NCBI GenBank assembly: GCA_902570425.1 | Contig: CACFYB010000002.1 | Coordinates: forward strand, 1 to 64,000 | Reading direction: 5' to 3' | From: an uncultured Pelagibacteraceae bacterium | GTDB lineage: Bacteria; Pseudomonadota; Alphaproteobacteria; Pelagibacterales; Pelagibacteraceae | DNA length: 64,000 nt | Shown: in pieces, positions 1 to 8,530 of the stretch | How positions within the stretch are numbered: the first letter of the stretch is position 1 | Layout: every line of letters starts with the position of its first letter | Made by a program: the position numbers and the translations under genes | Notes under the pieces: model-generated | What the model saw: the letters and a program-made list of their open reading frames with translations, nothing else | The model's database searches: none | Told to the model about the DNA's origin: nothing

Positions 1-2
1 GT

Positions 3-371
3 TGTGGGCAATTAGCAAAGATGGTCAACCAAATTTGTATAGCAGGATTAGTTCAAGGATTATCTGAGGGAATTAATTTTGGAATGAAAGCTGGATTAAA
101 TATGGAAGATGTTATTGAAGTCATTTCAAAAGGTGCAGCTCAATCTTGGCAAATGGAAAATAGATATAAAACAATGATTGATGATAAATTTGACTTTGGT
201 TTTGCAGTTGATTGGATGAGAAAAGATTTAAAGATTGCAATGGATGAAGCTAAGAATAATGGTTCATTGTTACCTGTAACTGAACTGGTAGATAAATTTT
301 ATGGAGAAGTTCAAGGTTTAGGTGGAAACCGTTGGGATACTTCAAGTTTAATAAAAAGATTTAGAAAGTAA
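3..371 (+). CDS. 3-hydroxyisobutyrate dehydrogenase family protein, C-terminal part
   Basis: This is the 3' end of a gene that enters from the left edge; the frame is open from base 3, before the first visible ATG at 21. The visible part begins with GQLAKMVNQ, which matches the catalytic-lysine region of beta-hydroxyacid dehydrogenases (GxxGxxxKxxNN type). It continues into the all-helical C-terminal domain with the usual GAAQSW segment. Members reduce or oxidise 3-hydroxyisobutyrate, tartronate semialdehyde or related short acids with NAD(P) in the cytoplasm. The N-terminal Rossmann domain lies outside the window, so the substrate and cofactor cannot be judged. The next gene starts 4 bases after the stop, so the two are probably co-transcribed. 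Confidence 0.85.
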   Translation, partial: CGQLAKMVNQICIAGLVQGLSEGINFGMKAGLNMEDVIEVISKGAAQSWQMENRYKTMIDDKFDFGFAVDWMRKDLKIAMDEAKNNGSLLPVTELVDKFYGEVQGLGGNRWDTSSLIKRFRK

Positions 372-374
372 TGT

Positions 375-974
375 ATGCAGCCAGCATACTATGAAGACTT
401 AGAAGAAATTCAAAATAAGTACTGGTCTATGTTAGATGATGCAGTAACTAATAGAGGTTCGCAGTTTAGAATTCCTGTTTTCATTTGTGCTCATCAAGAT
501 GAAGTTGATGGTAGGATTGTTGTTTTACGTAAATCTGATAGAGAAAATAATCTATTACAATTTCATACAGATTTTAGATCTCCTAAGGTAGATATTCTTA
601 AAAATAATAAGAATGCCTCTCTAGTTTTTTACGACAAAGATGAAAAGATCCAATTAAGGGTAAAAGTAGAATGTGAAGTGAATAATCAAAATTCTATAAC
701 AGAAGAGTCTTGGAAAAAAACTCAACATATAAGCAGACGTTGTTATTTAACAGATAGTCCTCCAGGCACTGCATCAGAAAATCCAACCTCTGGAATGATA
801 TCCAAATTAGAAGATTTTGATTATACTATGGAACAGAGTGAAGAAGGTTATAAAAACTTTACTGTGATTAAATGTAAAATTAAATCTGTTGAATGGCTAT
901 ATCTTGCTGCTAAAGGACATCGAAGAGCTAAATTTGATTTAGAAACAAGTAAGAATGATTGGTTAGTTCCTTAA
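375..974 (+). CDS. Pyridoxamine 5'-phosphate oxidase-like FMN-binding protein
   Basis: A protein of 199 residues with the split-barrel layout of the PNPOx-like family: an N-terminal helix, then strands around residues 35-95 containing LQFHTDFRSPKV and ASLVFYD, then IQLRVKVECEV, and the C-terminal LYLAAKGHRRAKF, where PdxH-type proteins contact FMN. It is shorter and more divergent than true PdxH, so the reaction is open: vitamin B6 oxidation or another FMN- or F420-dependent reduction. It follows the dehydrogenase after 4 bases and ends 1 base before a convergent gene. The start at 375 is the only one that fits the fold. Confidence 0.75.
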   Translation: MQPAYYEDLEEIQNKYWSMLDDAVTNRGSQFRIPVFICAHQDEVDGRIVVLRKSDRENNLLQFHTDFRSPKVDILKNNKNASLVFYDKDEKIQLRVKVECEVNNQNSITEESWKKTQHISRRCYLTDSPPGTASENPTSGMISKLEDFDYTMEQSEEGYKNFTVIKCKIKSVEWLYLAAKGHRRAKFDLETSKNDWLVP

Positions 975-975
975 A

Positions 976-1416
976 TTATTTTTCGATAGCTGCTAATTTT
1001 TTCTTTAATTTAACAGGTAAATTTGCAAACCACTCTTTCTCTCTGCCTGACTCTGGTAAAACAGCCCCATACTCAATCATTTGAGATGGGGGAAGATCAT
1101 TAATATAAACCCATACTTGAGTTTCATCTAATTTAGAATTTTTTACTAATACATTTTTTAAATCTGAAATTAATTTATCTTTCACTTCTTTTGATCGACC
1201 TGCTCTAATTTGTCCAAGTAAAAATAAAGATGGCTCCTTGACTTTTTTTCCACCCATAAAATGATTATTCTTTTTAGTTTTATTAAATATTACTTGAGCA
1301 AAATAAGTATTCGCACCAGTTACTACATTATGAACTTTAGTTATTCCCTCAGCCAATTTTTTTTGCTGTTTTGAGGATAAATTAAAGTTTGAATTTGTTA
1401 CTGTATATGTTGGCAT
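976..1416 (-). CDS. cis-CaaD / Cg10062-like tautomerase superfamily protein
   Basis: A protein of 146 residues starting Met-Pro, so Pro-1 becomes the N-terminal catalytic base after Met removal. Numbered from that proline it has His-28, Arg-70, Arg-73, Tyr-103 and Glu-114, the six-residue set known for cis-3-chloroacrylic acid dehalogenase and its homologue Cg10062, at identical positions without gaps. The double-length beta-alpha-beta tautomerase fold is expected, as a soluble trimer. Family activities include hydration-based dehalogenation and hydration of acetylenic acids; the natural substrate here is unknown. It lies 1 base from the downstream hydrolase gene on the same strand and probably shares its transcript. 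The assignment to the family is firm; the substrate is not. Confidence 0.85.
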   Translation of the reverse strand: MPTYTVTNSNFNLSSKQQKKLAEGITKVHNVVTGANTYFAQVIFNKTKKNNHFMGGKKVKEPSLFLLGQIRAGRSKEVKDKLISDLKNVLVKNSKLDETQVWVYINDLPPSQMIEYGAVLPESGREKEWFANLPVKLKKKLAAIEK

Positions 1417-1417
1417 A

Positions 1418-2437
1418 TCAATTAAGCAGTTCCTTTTTGAAAAATTTTACAAACTGAGATTTAAAAATTTTACCCTTATCGCCTCCGATGTGTGCACCTC
1501 TTTTTATACATTTATCAGTCCACCATGATTTAGCCCATTTATAATTGGGATCACTTGAACTCGTTGTTCCATCATCATTAGTGAAAAAACCTGGACAATT
1601 AGTAAATACCATTCCTTCTTTTTCCCACTCTTCTTCATAATTAGCTGTAAAACCATGATGCCAACCTTTTTTAACTGTAACTTCTATATTTCCACCATTA
1701 GCTTTAATTTTTTTACCAAGTTCAACACAAGGTTCTGCCGCTGTATAATCGTCAGCACCACCTAATACCATCCAAGTATTTGTCTCTGGTGTTGGTGTTG
1801 GATTTTTAAACATTCCGATGCTCCAACATGGTGGAGATCTAGGTTGAGCAGCAGCAAAAAATAAATTTTTATCGATAAGTGCATCTCTTAACTTTTTTTC
1901 TGAAGCCATAATAGAAATTGCACCTCCTCTTGACCAGCCCGTAATACCAACTTTACTTATATTTATTTTAGGATCTTTAGATACGTGTTCAAGAGCCATA
2001 AAAGTATCAATAAAAGTAGACCAATGAGGGACCTTTTGTTGATTTGCATAAGTTGTATAAGTTCCTCGAGGTGCAAAATTATCTATGAACATAACTGCAA
2101 TTCCTTTTTTTTGTAAAGATTTGGCAGCGAGTCTGTTGAACTTAAACCATTTATCAGTAAACAAAAGTGGACCACCGCTAGCATGAGCAAACATTACTAG
2201 AGGGAAAGGTCCATCACCTTTTTTTGGATAAGCTATAAATGCCTCTATTTCTAATGGTGATTTTTTATAAGTCCCATCTTTAATCTCCATATAATTTTTT
2301 GCATTAAATGAATTGATTTTGATCATTTGACCATTTTTAAAATATTTAAATAATTTATCTAAAGGAGATTCTATTGGAGCAGCAAAAAGTGATGAAGTAA
2401 ATAAAATTATCAGCAATGTTAATAAAATTTTTTTCAT
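1418..2437 (-). CDS. Secreted alpha/beta hydrolase (dienelactone hydrolase family)
   Basis: I place the start at 2437, not at an upstream in-frame codon at 2500, because MKKILLTLL... then forms a clean signal peptide cleaved near AAPIE, and the longer form would overlap the upstream gene. The roughly 340-residue protein has the nucleophile elbow GWSRGG (serine), an acid in GGADDY and the histidine in WHHGF, a complete triad. Classical dienelactone hydrolases use Cys, so this is a Ser-type relative acting in the periplasm, probably an esterase or carboxylester hydrolase. It sits between gamma-carbonic anhydrase (upstream, 4-base gap) and the tautomerase. The natural substrate cannot be read from sequence. 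Confidence 0.8.
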   Translation of the reverse strand: MKKILLTLLIILFTSSLFAAPIESPLDKLFKYFKNGQMIKINSFNAKNYMEIKDGTYKKSPLEIEAFIAYPKKGDGPFPLVMFAHASGGPLLFTDKWFKFNRLAAKSLQKKGIAVMFIDNFAPRGTYTTYANQQKVPHWSTFIDTFMALEHVSKDPKINISKVGITGWSRGGAISIMASEKKLRDALIDKNLFFAAAQPRSPPCWSIGMFKNPTPTPETNTWMVLGGADDYTAAEPCVELGKKIKANGGNIEVTVKKGWHHGFTANYEEEWEKEGMVFTNCPGFFTNDDGTTSSSDPNYKWAKSWWTDKCIKRGAHIGGDKGKIFKSQFVKFFKKELLN

Positions 2438-2441
2438 TGAA

Positions 2442-2954
2442 TTAAAATATAGATTTAGAATATTTTTTCCAGTTATCTTGGTAATGTTTTGTATTTTCAA
2501 ATACTGCTTTCTTTTCTTCTTCTGTAACTTCTCTTACAACTTTGCCTGGTGAACCAATCACTAGTGAGTTGTCTGGTATTTCTTTATTTTCAGTGATTAA
2601 AGCTTTTGCGCCTATGATACAATTTTTTCCTATTTTAGCATTATTAAGAATCACTGCACCAATTCCAATTAGACTATTGTCCCCTATCGTACATCCATGA
2701 AGCATAACCATATGTCCAACAGTTACATTCTTTCCAATCTTTAATGGGTAACCAGGATCAGTATGCAAAACACTTCCATCTTGAACATTTGATCCTTCAC
2801 CAATGTGAATATTTTCAATATCTCCTCTTAGGGTTGCATTAAACCAAATACTAGAATTCTTTTCTAAAGTAACATCACCAATTACAGTTGCATTTGGAGC
2901 TACCCAATTTTCGCCAGAGTTTTTTGGTTTTTTATCTTTTAAATCGTAAAACAT
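2442..2954 (-). CDS. Gamma-class carbonic anhydrase family protein
   Basis: A protein of 170 residues made almost entirely of left-handed beta-helix hexapeptide repeats ([40 protein letters not shown]), ending in an alpha helix. The three zinc histidines are visible in VLHTDP and in GHMVMLHG. It matches the bacterial YrdA/PaaY branch of gamma-carbonic anhydrases in length. Many members are thioesterase-associated or of unproven carbonic anhydrase activity, so catalysis is likely but not certain. It is the first gene of a minus-strand run with the hydrolase and tautomerase, divergent from the thioredoxin-like gene by 20 bases. Confidence 0.88.
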   Translation of the reverse strand: MFYDLKDKKPKNSGENWVAPNATVIGDVTLEKNSSIWFNATLRGDIENIHIGEGSNVQDGSVLHTDPGYPLKIGKNVTVGHMVMLHGCTIGDNSLIGIGAVILNNAKIGKNCIIGAKALITENKEIPDNSLVIGSPGKVVREVTEEEKKAVFENTKHYQDNWKKYSKSIF

Positions 2955-2974
2955 AATTTATATATTATTACATT

Positions 2975-3529
2975 ATGCCAATACAAACTCCAATATGTGA
3001 TTTCGGCCAAAAGGCACACGACTTTAAGCTTAAATCAACTGATAATAAAATTATTTCACTAAATGATGTTAAGGGTGAAAATGGAACTTTAATTATGTTT
3101 ATCTGTAATCACTGTCCTTATGTTAAAGCGGTTACAAAAGATATTGTCGAAGATTGTAAAAAATTAAAAGATTTAGGTGTGAATTCAGTCGCTATATGTG
3201 CAAATGATGCTGAAAACTATCCTGAAGACTCATTTGATAATATGATTTTATTTGCAAAAAAACATCAATTTAATTTTCCTTATCTTGTGGATGAAACACA
3301 AGAGATAGCAAAAATATATGATGCTGTATGTACTCCAGATTTCTTTGGTTATAATAATAATTTAGAACTTCAATACCGAGGTAGATTAAGAGAGCTTAAG
3401 AATTTAATACCAGTTAGAGAAGGAGAAAGTGATTTATTTACAGCGATGAAGCAAATTTCTGAGACTGGAAAAGGACCTGAAAATCAAACTCCCTCTGCTG
3501 GATGTAGCATAAAGTGGAAAAATAATTAA
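2975..3529 (+). CDS. Thioredoxin-like / AhpC-TSA family redox protein
   Basis: A cytoplasmic protein of 184 residues without a signal peptide. It has the thioredoxin fold with the dithiol motif CNHCPY at about residues 48-53 and the redoxin-type N-terminus (GQKAHDFKLKSTDNK). This architecture is common in marine bacteria as a thioredoxin family protein of the redoxin/DUF899-neighbour type. It could act as a peroxide reductase or as a disulfide reductase; the second cysteine favours a thiol-disulfide exchange role. The stop overlaps the next start by one base (TAATG), suggesting translational coupling with the glycosyltransferase gene. Confidence 0.75.
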   Translation: MPIQTPICDFGQKAHDFKLKSTDNKIISLNDVKGENGTLIMFICNHCPYVKAVTKDIVEDCKKLKDLGVNSVAICANDAENYPEDSFDNMILFAKKHQFNFPYLVDETQEIAKIYDAVCTPDFFGYNNNLELQYRGRLRELKNLIPVREGESDLFTAMKQISETGKGPENQTPSAGCSIKWKNN

Positions 3530-4614
3530 TGTATTTAATTGTAACAAGATCATTTCCACCTGAATTAGGTGGTATGCAAAGTTTAATGTGGGGTCTAGCT
3601 AAAGAAATGTCAAAAAACTTTATGATTAAAGTTTTTGCTGATTATCAAATAAATCATAAAGAATTTGACAACGAAATTAACTTTTCGATCGAAAGAGTTG
3701 GTGGAATAAAATTTTTGAGAAAAATAAGAAAGGCTCAATTAATTAATGAGTTCCTGAAAGAGAATAAAGTTCAAGGCATTATTGCTGATCACTGGAAAAG
3801 TTTAGAACTAATCAAGACAAATAAAAATAAATACTGCTTAATTCATGGTAAAGAAATTAATCATCCAAAAAATAGTTATCAAAATAAAAGAATAAACAAG
3901 GTTCTTAACAATGTTGAAAAAGTTATAGCAAACTCTGAATATACTAAGAACTTAGTTATCAATAATGGTTTAAATAAGAATAAAGTTGTTGTAATAAATC
4001 CTGGTGTTAATTCTGCTCTTGAATTGAATAAAAAATCTTTAAACAATGTTGAAAGCTTATTAAAGATAAAAACACCTAGATTAATAACAGTGTCAAGGTT
4101 TGATAAAAGAAAAAATCATGAGAAAGTTTTAATGGCTGTTAGAAACTTAAAACAATTATACCCTAATATTGTTTACATTTGTATTGGCTATGGTGAGGAA
4201 GAAGAAAACATTAAACATTTAGTAAAAGAATTAAAATTAGAAACTCAAGTAATGTTTTTTAAAGAAATAACTGTTGATCTTAAAAATGCTTTGATTGCAA
4301 AATCTAATATTTTTGTGATGCCTTCAATAGTACATAAAACCTCTGTTGAGGGTTTTGGAATAGCTTATATCGAAGCAGCACAATATGGAGTCCCATCCTT
4401 AGGCGGTAAAGACGGAGGCGCTTCTGATGCAATTGATCATAATACAACAGGATTAATTTGTGACGGAAACAATTTAGATGAAATTTATACTTCATTAAAA
4501 ACAATGATTGAAAATAAAAAGTATTTGGAGCTAGGGAAAAATGCCAAGCAATTTTCCTCTAAATTTGAATGGTCTAAAATAATTGAAGAATATAAAAAAA
4601 TTATAAAAAATTAG
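3529..4614 (+). CDS. GT4-family glycosyltransferase
   Basis: A protein of 361 residues with two Rossmann-like domains (GT-B). The N-terminus has SFPPELGGMQ, typical of GT4 acceptor loops. The C-terminal half carries the VSRFDKRKNHEKV donor-domain entry and the retaining-enzyme E-x7-E segment in SVEGFGIAYIEAAQYG. It transfers a sugar from a nucleotide sugar, probably in lipopolysaccharide or surface glycan synthesis at the inner face of the membrane. A GT9 gene converges on it with a 14-base overlap, and a DUF6165 gene follows, so this is a small surface-glycan locus. The specific sugar is not predictable. Confidence 0.88.
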   Translation: MYLIVTRSFPPELGGMQSLMWGLAKEMSKNFMIKVFADYQINHKEFDNEINFSIERVGGIKFLRKIRKAQLINEFLKENKVQGIIADHWKSLELIKTNKNKYCLIHGKEINHPKNSYQNKRINKVLNNVEKVIANSEYTKNLVINNGLNKNKVVVINPGVNSALELNKKSLNNVESLLKIKTPRLITVSRFDKRKNHEKVLMAVRNLKQLYPNIVYICIGYGEEEENIKHLVKELKLETQVMFFKEITVDLKNALIAKSNIFVMPSIVHKTSVEGFGIAYIEAAQYGVPSLGGKDGGASDAIDHNTTGLICDGNNLDEIYTSLKTMIENKKYLELGKNAKQFSSKFEWSKIIEEYKKIIKN

Positions 4615-5539
4615 TCAATCTTTGAAAAACTTTTTGAGCACTTAAATTATTTAAATCATTTACTTGTATTGCTTTAAATTTATCTCTCTCAATACTTACT
4701 TTATAAGCTGTGGTGTGTTTTCCAAACAAAGTTAAACCTTTAGCGCCAACATGTGCTGTTATATGCGCTGGTCCTGTATCATTAGCTACAACAAATGAAC
4801 TATCTTTTATCAAAGATGTTAATTGAAAAATATTAAGAGCTTTACCATTATCAAGTAGAGCTAGTGCATTTACATTTTGTGCATCCTTAATTTCATCATT
4901 TCCAGGAGCAGTAACAATTTTGTACTTTTCACCATAATTATTATAAATAAGTTGAATCAAATCATTATAATATGGCCATTTTTTATTAGATAAATGAGGA
5001 GAACAAAAAGGAAATAATAAAATATATTTCTCCAATTTATAATTTTTTTTTATCTCACTAATATCAACAGTTGCCCAACTAAAATTTGGTTTTAAAGTGT
5101 TTACAGTGATCAATCCTGATGTTTTTAATTGATAATTAAATCTATCCAAAACAGAATATTTATCAAATTCTTCCTTATCTTTATTTTCTGGTAAAGTTGT
5201 TAATGAGCTTGACCAAACTTCTTTATTAGCCTTTGGAAAAAGAATGTTCTTATAAAAATTTGTTCTAGAGGAATTTTGTAAATCGAAAACTTTAACAAAA
5301 TTATGTTTTTTTATTTCTCGCATAAGAAAATATAGATAAATAAAATTATATCTTGGTAGTCTTTTATCTAATATAACCTCATGAATAAAAGGACTCTTCT
5401 TAAATAAATCAAAGTAGGGTTTTGTTGTAAGTAGATATATTTGATCATTTTTGTGATTTTCAGATATATCTTGAATTGCACCGCTAGCTTGGGCTATATC
5501 TCCTAAAGATCCATGTTTAATTATTAAAATATTTGACAT
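4601..5539 (-). CDS. GT9-family glycosyltransferase (heptosyltransferase-like)
   Basis: A protein of 312 residues with the ADP-heptose:LPS heptosyltransferase layout: N-terminal ILIIKHGSLGDIAQA, a central YILLFPFCSPHLSNKKWP, where WaaC/WaaF proteins bind the phosphate groups, and C-terminal NDTGPAHITAHVG for nucleotide sugar binding. It probably adds heptose or a related sugar to lipid A-core at the cytoplasmic face. It overlaps the convergent GT4 gene by 14 bases and is divergent from the DUF6165 gene, which also tends to be found in glycan loci. Assignment to WaaC, WaaF or WaaQ would need comparison. Confidence 0.85.
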   Translation of the reverse strand: MSNILIIKHGSLGDIAQASGAIQDISENHKNDQIYLLTTKPYFDLFKKSPFIHEVILDKRLPRYNFIYLYFLMREIKKHNFVKVFDLQNSSRTNFYKNILFPKANKEVWSSSLTTLPENKDKEEFDKYSVLDRFNYQLKTSGLITVNTLKPNFSWATVDISEIKKNYKLEKYILLFPFCSPHLSNKKWPYYNDLIQLIYNNYGEKYKIVTAPGNDEIKDAQNVNALALLDNGKALNIFQLTSLIKDSSFVVANDTGPAHITAHVGAKGLTLFGKHTTAYKVSIERDKFKAIQVNDLNNLSAQKVFQRLTNFL

Positions 5540-5571
5540 ATTTATAACAAGATAACACAGTATTTGATTTT

Positions 5572-5961
5572 ATGAATAAAATTATAGTTGAAATTTCAGT
5601 TGGAGAACTTTTAGACAAAATTTCAATTTTGGAGATCAAGCAAAGTAAAATAAAGAATCTAGAAAAATTAAAATTTATTAACAACGAGCATTCAATCTTG
5701 AAAAGCCAATTGGAAAAAAATATTAAATCAGATAAGAAACTTAATGAACTTTATCAATCTTTAAAAGAAATAAATTCTAAATTATGGGTTATTGAAGATG
5801 ATAAAAGACAATGTGAAAAAGATAAAAATTTTGGAGAAAAATTTATAAAACTTTCAAGAGATGTACATTTTTTAAATGATGATCGAGCAAAAATTAAATT
5901 AGAGATTAATAATCATACTGGTTCAGTGATTAAAGAAATAAAAGAATATTCTAGTTATTAA
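5572..5961 (+). CDS. DUF6165 family protein
   Basis: A small protein of 129 residues starting NKIIVEISVGELLDKISILEIK, which I recognise as the conserved N-terminus of the DUF6165 family. The rest is predicted to be helical and heptad-like, rich in Lys and Glu with no signal peptide or membrane segment, so a soluble coiled-coil or helical-hairpin protein is likely. Family members are often found beside LPS glycosyltransferases, as here, but no activity is established. It is 7 bases upstream of the M24 peptidase-like gene and may share its transcript. Confidence 0.7.
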   Translation: MNKIIVEISVGELLDKISILEIKQSKIKNLEKLKFINNEHSILKSQLEKNIKSDKKLNELYQSLKEINSKLWVIEDDKRQCEKDKNFGEKFIKLSRDVHFLNDDRAKIKLEINNHTGSVIKEIKEYSSY

Positions 5962-5968
5962 TTAATCA

Positions 5969-7120
5969 ATGGCACTTCATTTTTCAAAAGAAGAATTTTT
6001 CATTAGAAAAAATAAAGTTTTAAATTCCATGAAAGAACAAAATCTTGATGCTCTATTAATATTTAGACAGGAGTCAATGTATTGGCTTACAGGTTATGAT
6101 ACTTTTGGGTATGTTTTTTTTCAAACTTTAATTTTGAGTAAAGATGGAAATATAATATTGCTTACAAGAGCTCCTGATTTAAGACAGGCACAAAATACAT
6201 CTAACATAGAAGATATTAGAATTTGGGTAGATAAAGATGAGTCAAAACCAACTAATGATCTTAAAGTTATTTTAGACGAATTAAATCTAAAAGGAAAAAA
6301 AATAGGAGTGGAGTATGAAGCCTATGGTTTAACAGGACGTAATGCAATTCGACTCAACAAATCATTAGAAAACTATTGTAGTTTAGACGATCAATCAGAC
6401 TTAATTACAAAGTTACGAGTAGTTAAATCCAAAGAAGAAATTGTTTATGTTAAGAAATCTGCAGAGCTAGCTGATAAAGCTTTAGCTGAAATATGGAAAT
6501 ATGCAAAAGCTGGTGTTAGCGAGTCAAAGATATTGGCTGAAATGAATAGAGTTATATTTGAAGGAGGTGGTGATTATCCTGCAAATGAATTTATTATTGG
6601 CTCTGGTAAAAATGCTCTTCTATGTCGTTATCAAGCAGAAAAACAAATTTTAAATAAACGAGATCAATTAACTATAGAATGGGCTGGTACCTACAAACAT
6701 TATCACTCAGCAATGTTTAGAACTATTCTCATTGGTAAAGCTGATCCTAGACATTATAAAATGCACGAAGCTTGTATCGAAGCATTAAGGAGCTGTGAAA
6801 AAAAACTCAAACCAGGAAATAAAATCGGAGAAATTTTTGATGTTCATGCAAAAACCCTCGATGATCTTGGTTTTAATAAAGCTAGAATGAATGCATGTGG
6901 TTATTCATTGGGTGCTACATTTTCTCCAAATTGGATGGACTGGCCAATGCTATATTCTGGAAATCCCTACATTATTGAGCCTGGTAATGTTTTTTTTATG
7001 CATATGATATTAATGGACTCAGAAAATCAATTAGCAATGAATTTAGGTGAAACTTACTTGGTCACTGATAATGATTGCGAAAGACTGGGCAAACAAAAGT
7101 TAGATTTAGTTTTACTTTAG
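5969..7120 (+). CDS. M24-family hydrolase, creatinase / ectoine hydrolase (DoeA)-like
   Basis: A protein of 383 residues with an N-terminal creatinase_N domain (about 1-135, MYWLTGYDTFGY) and a C-terminal pita-bread M24 domain. The five metal ligands of metallo-aminopeptidases are largely lost: the first Asp position reads TIEWAG, the second reads HSAMFRT instead of SDxTRT, the histidine box reads GYSLGATFSP, and the first Glu position reads FFMHMI. Only the last Glu (LGETYLVT) remains. This pattern resembles metal-independent creatinase and DoeA (EutD), which hydrolyse small cyclic or amidino compounds. It converges on an amino acid ABC importer with a 4-base overlap, which may supply the substrate. 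The substrate is inferred, not shown. Confidence 0.78.
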   Translation: MALHFSKEEFFIRKNKVLNSMKEQNLDALLIFRQESMYWLTGYDTFGYVFFQTLILSKDGNIILLTRAPDLRQAQNTSNIEDIRIWVDKDESKPTNDLKVILDELNLKGKKIGVEYEAYGLTGRNAIRLNKSLENYCSLDDQSDLITKLRVVKSKEEIVYVKKSAELADKALAEIWKYAKAGVSESKILAEMNRVIFEGGGDYPANEFIIGSGKNALLCRYQAEKQILNKRDQLTIEWAGTYKHYHSAMFRTILIGKADPRHYKMHEACIEALRSCEKKLKPGNKIGEIFDVHAKTLDDLGFNKARMNACGYSLGATFSPNWMDWPMLYSGNPYIIEPGNVFFMHMILMDSENQLAMNLGETYLVTDNDCERLGKQKLDLVLL

Positions 7121-7791
7121 TTAAAGCTATATTTTTTTTCTAAAAATTTAATAATATTATGAATTATAAAAGTCATAAATAAGTAAATTCCACCCGCAAC
7201 AATGAATACTTCTATTGGTTTAAAGGTTGTAGAAATTATATATTTTGCAACACCTGTTAAATCCATCAAAGTAACTGTGCTTGCTAAAGAAGTGCCTTTC
7301 ATCATTAAAATAATTTCATTACCATAAGCTGGTAATGATTGCCTTATAGCAATAGGAATTTGAATTTTATAGAAGATTGTTTTTCTCGATATACCTAAAC
7401 TTTGTCCAGCTTCAATTATCCCAGGTTTAATTGTTTGAAAAGCAGATCTTAAAATTTCAGATGTATAAGCGCCAGTATTTAAAGCAAAAGCAATAATTGC
7501 ACACCAATAAGGTTCTTTCAAAATCACCCACAAAAATGTAGATCTCAAATATTCAATTTGACCTAATCCAAAATAAATAATGAATATTTGTACTAAAAGT
7601 GGAGTACCTCTGAATATATATGAATATCCATAAGCAAATCTATTTATATAAATATTTTTATTTAATCTTAGAATTGCAAATAAAAGTCCAATAAATAATC
7701 CTACAATTAAAGAGACAGATAAAAGTTTTAAAGTAATTACAGCTGCACCAAGTAATTTTGGTAAACTATTAATCATTAACTCAAAATCCAT
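7117..7791 (-). CDS. Polar amino acid ABC transporter permease (HisM/OccM-like)
   Basis: An inner-membrane protein of 224 residues with about five transmembrane helices, beginning with the HisM-type scaffold helix (LGAAVITLKLLSVSLIVGLFIG). It has the EAA loop EAGQSLGISRKTIFYKIQIP, which docks onto the ATPase. It is the second permease of an importer for basic or opine-like amino acids. The start overlaps the stop of the first permease gene by one base. No ATP-binding subunit is encoded next to it, so the ATPase must come from elsewhere in the genome. Confidence 0.92.
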   Translation of the reverse strand: MDFELMINSLPKLLGAAVITLKLLSVSLIVGLFIGLLFAILRLNKNIYINRFAYGYSYIFRGTPLLVQIFIIYFGLGQIEYLRSTFLWVILKEPYWCAIIAFALNTGAYTSEILRSAFQTIKPGIIEAGQSLGISRKTIFYKIQIPIAIRQSLPAYGNEIILMMKGTSLASTVTLMDLTGVAKYIISTTFKPIEVFIVAGGIYLFMTFIIHNIIKFLEKKYSFN

Positions 7792-8483
7792 TAATACCCC
7801 CTGCTATACTTCACTTCTAATTTATTTATCAATTTCATACTTAAAAAGGTTAATAATAAGTATAAAACTGCCGCGAATGAATAAAAGAATAATGGATCTC
7901 TTGTAGATCCAGCAGCTATGTATGATTGTCTCATTATTTCTACTAAGCCTGTCACTGATATTAAAGATGTGTCTTTAAGTGTAATTTGCCAAACATTACT
8001 TAAATTTGGTATCGCGAGTCTCAGCATTTGTGGAAGAATTATTTTATAAAATTGTTTAAATTTACTTAAACCTAAAACTTTAGCAGCTTCGAATTGTCCC
8101 TTATCAATTGATTGAATAGCTCCTCTAAAAACTTCAGTAGAATAAGCGCCAGAAATAATTCCAATTGCAAACGAGCCAGTAACAAATGCATTGATCTCTA
8201 TATATTCATTATAACCAAACATAGAAGCCACAAACATAATTGCTCCACTTCCTCCAAAAAAGAAAAGATAAATTACAAGAAGTTCGGGCACACCTCTTAT
8301 TACTGTTGTGTAAATATTAGCTACTAAGTTTAAAGATTTGTATTTAGATAATTTTAATGGAGTGAAAATTGCAGCAAAACTAAAACCAATTAACATTGCT
8401 GTAATTGATACAGCTATTGTCATTAGGGTAGCACGAAATAATTCATCCCCCCAACCAGTATCTCCAAATGCTAGAAGTTCCAT
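7791..8483 (-). CDS. Polar amino acid ABC transporter permease (HisQ/OccQ-like)
   Basis: An inner-membrane protein of 230 residues and the partner of the adjacent permease. It starts with a short amphipathic stretch followed by five hydrophobic helices. It carries the EAA motif EAAKVLGLSKFKQFYKIILP and the family segment SGAYSTEVFRGAIQSI. Together with the HisM-like subunit it would form the heterodimeric channel. It lies 47 bases downstream of the binding-protein gene, and the order binding protein, HisQ, HisM is typical of this family. Regulation is not visible. Confidence 0.92.
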   Translation of the reverse strand: MELLAFGDTGWGDELFRATLMTIAVSITAMLIGFSFAAIFTPLKLSKYKSLNLVANIYTTVIRGVPELLVIYLFFFGGSGAIMFVASMFGYNEYIEINAFVTGSFAIGIISGAYSTEVFRGAIQSIDKGQFEAAKVLGLSKFKQFYKIILPQMLRLAIPNLSNVWQITLKDTSLISVTGLVEIMRQSYIAAGSTRDPLFFYSFAAVLYLLLTFLSMKLINKLEVKYSRGY

Positions 8484-8530
8484 ACAGATTGGCGACTATA
8501 TATTAAATAATCGCCAAATCTAAAATTTAA

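Noticed and set aside
2975-3529. Considered whether the thioredoxin-like protein is a peroxiredoxin
   Set aside because: It has a CxxC pair in CNHCPY instead of the PxxxTxxC peroxidatic motif, so a peroxiredoxin call is not supported.
8112-8523. Open frames on the plus strand within the HisQ-like permease gene
   Set aside because: They are antisense to a clear membrane protein and have an odd Ser/Asn/Lys mix without domain; shadows.
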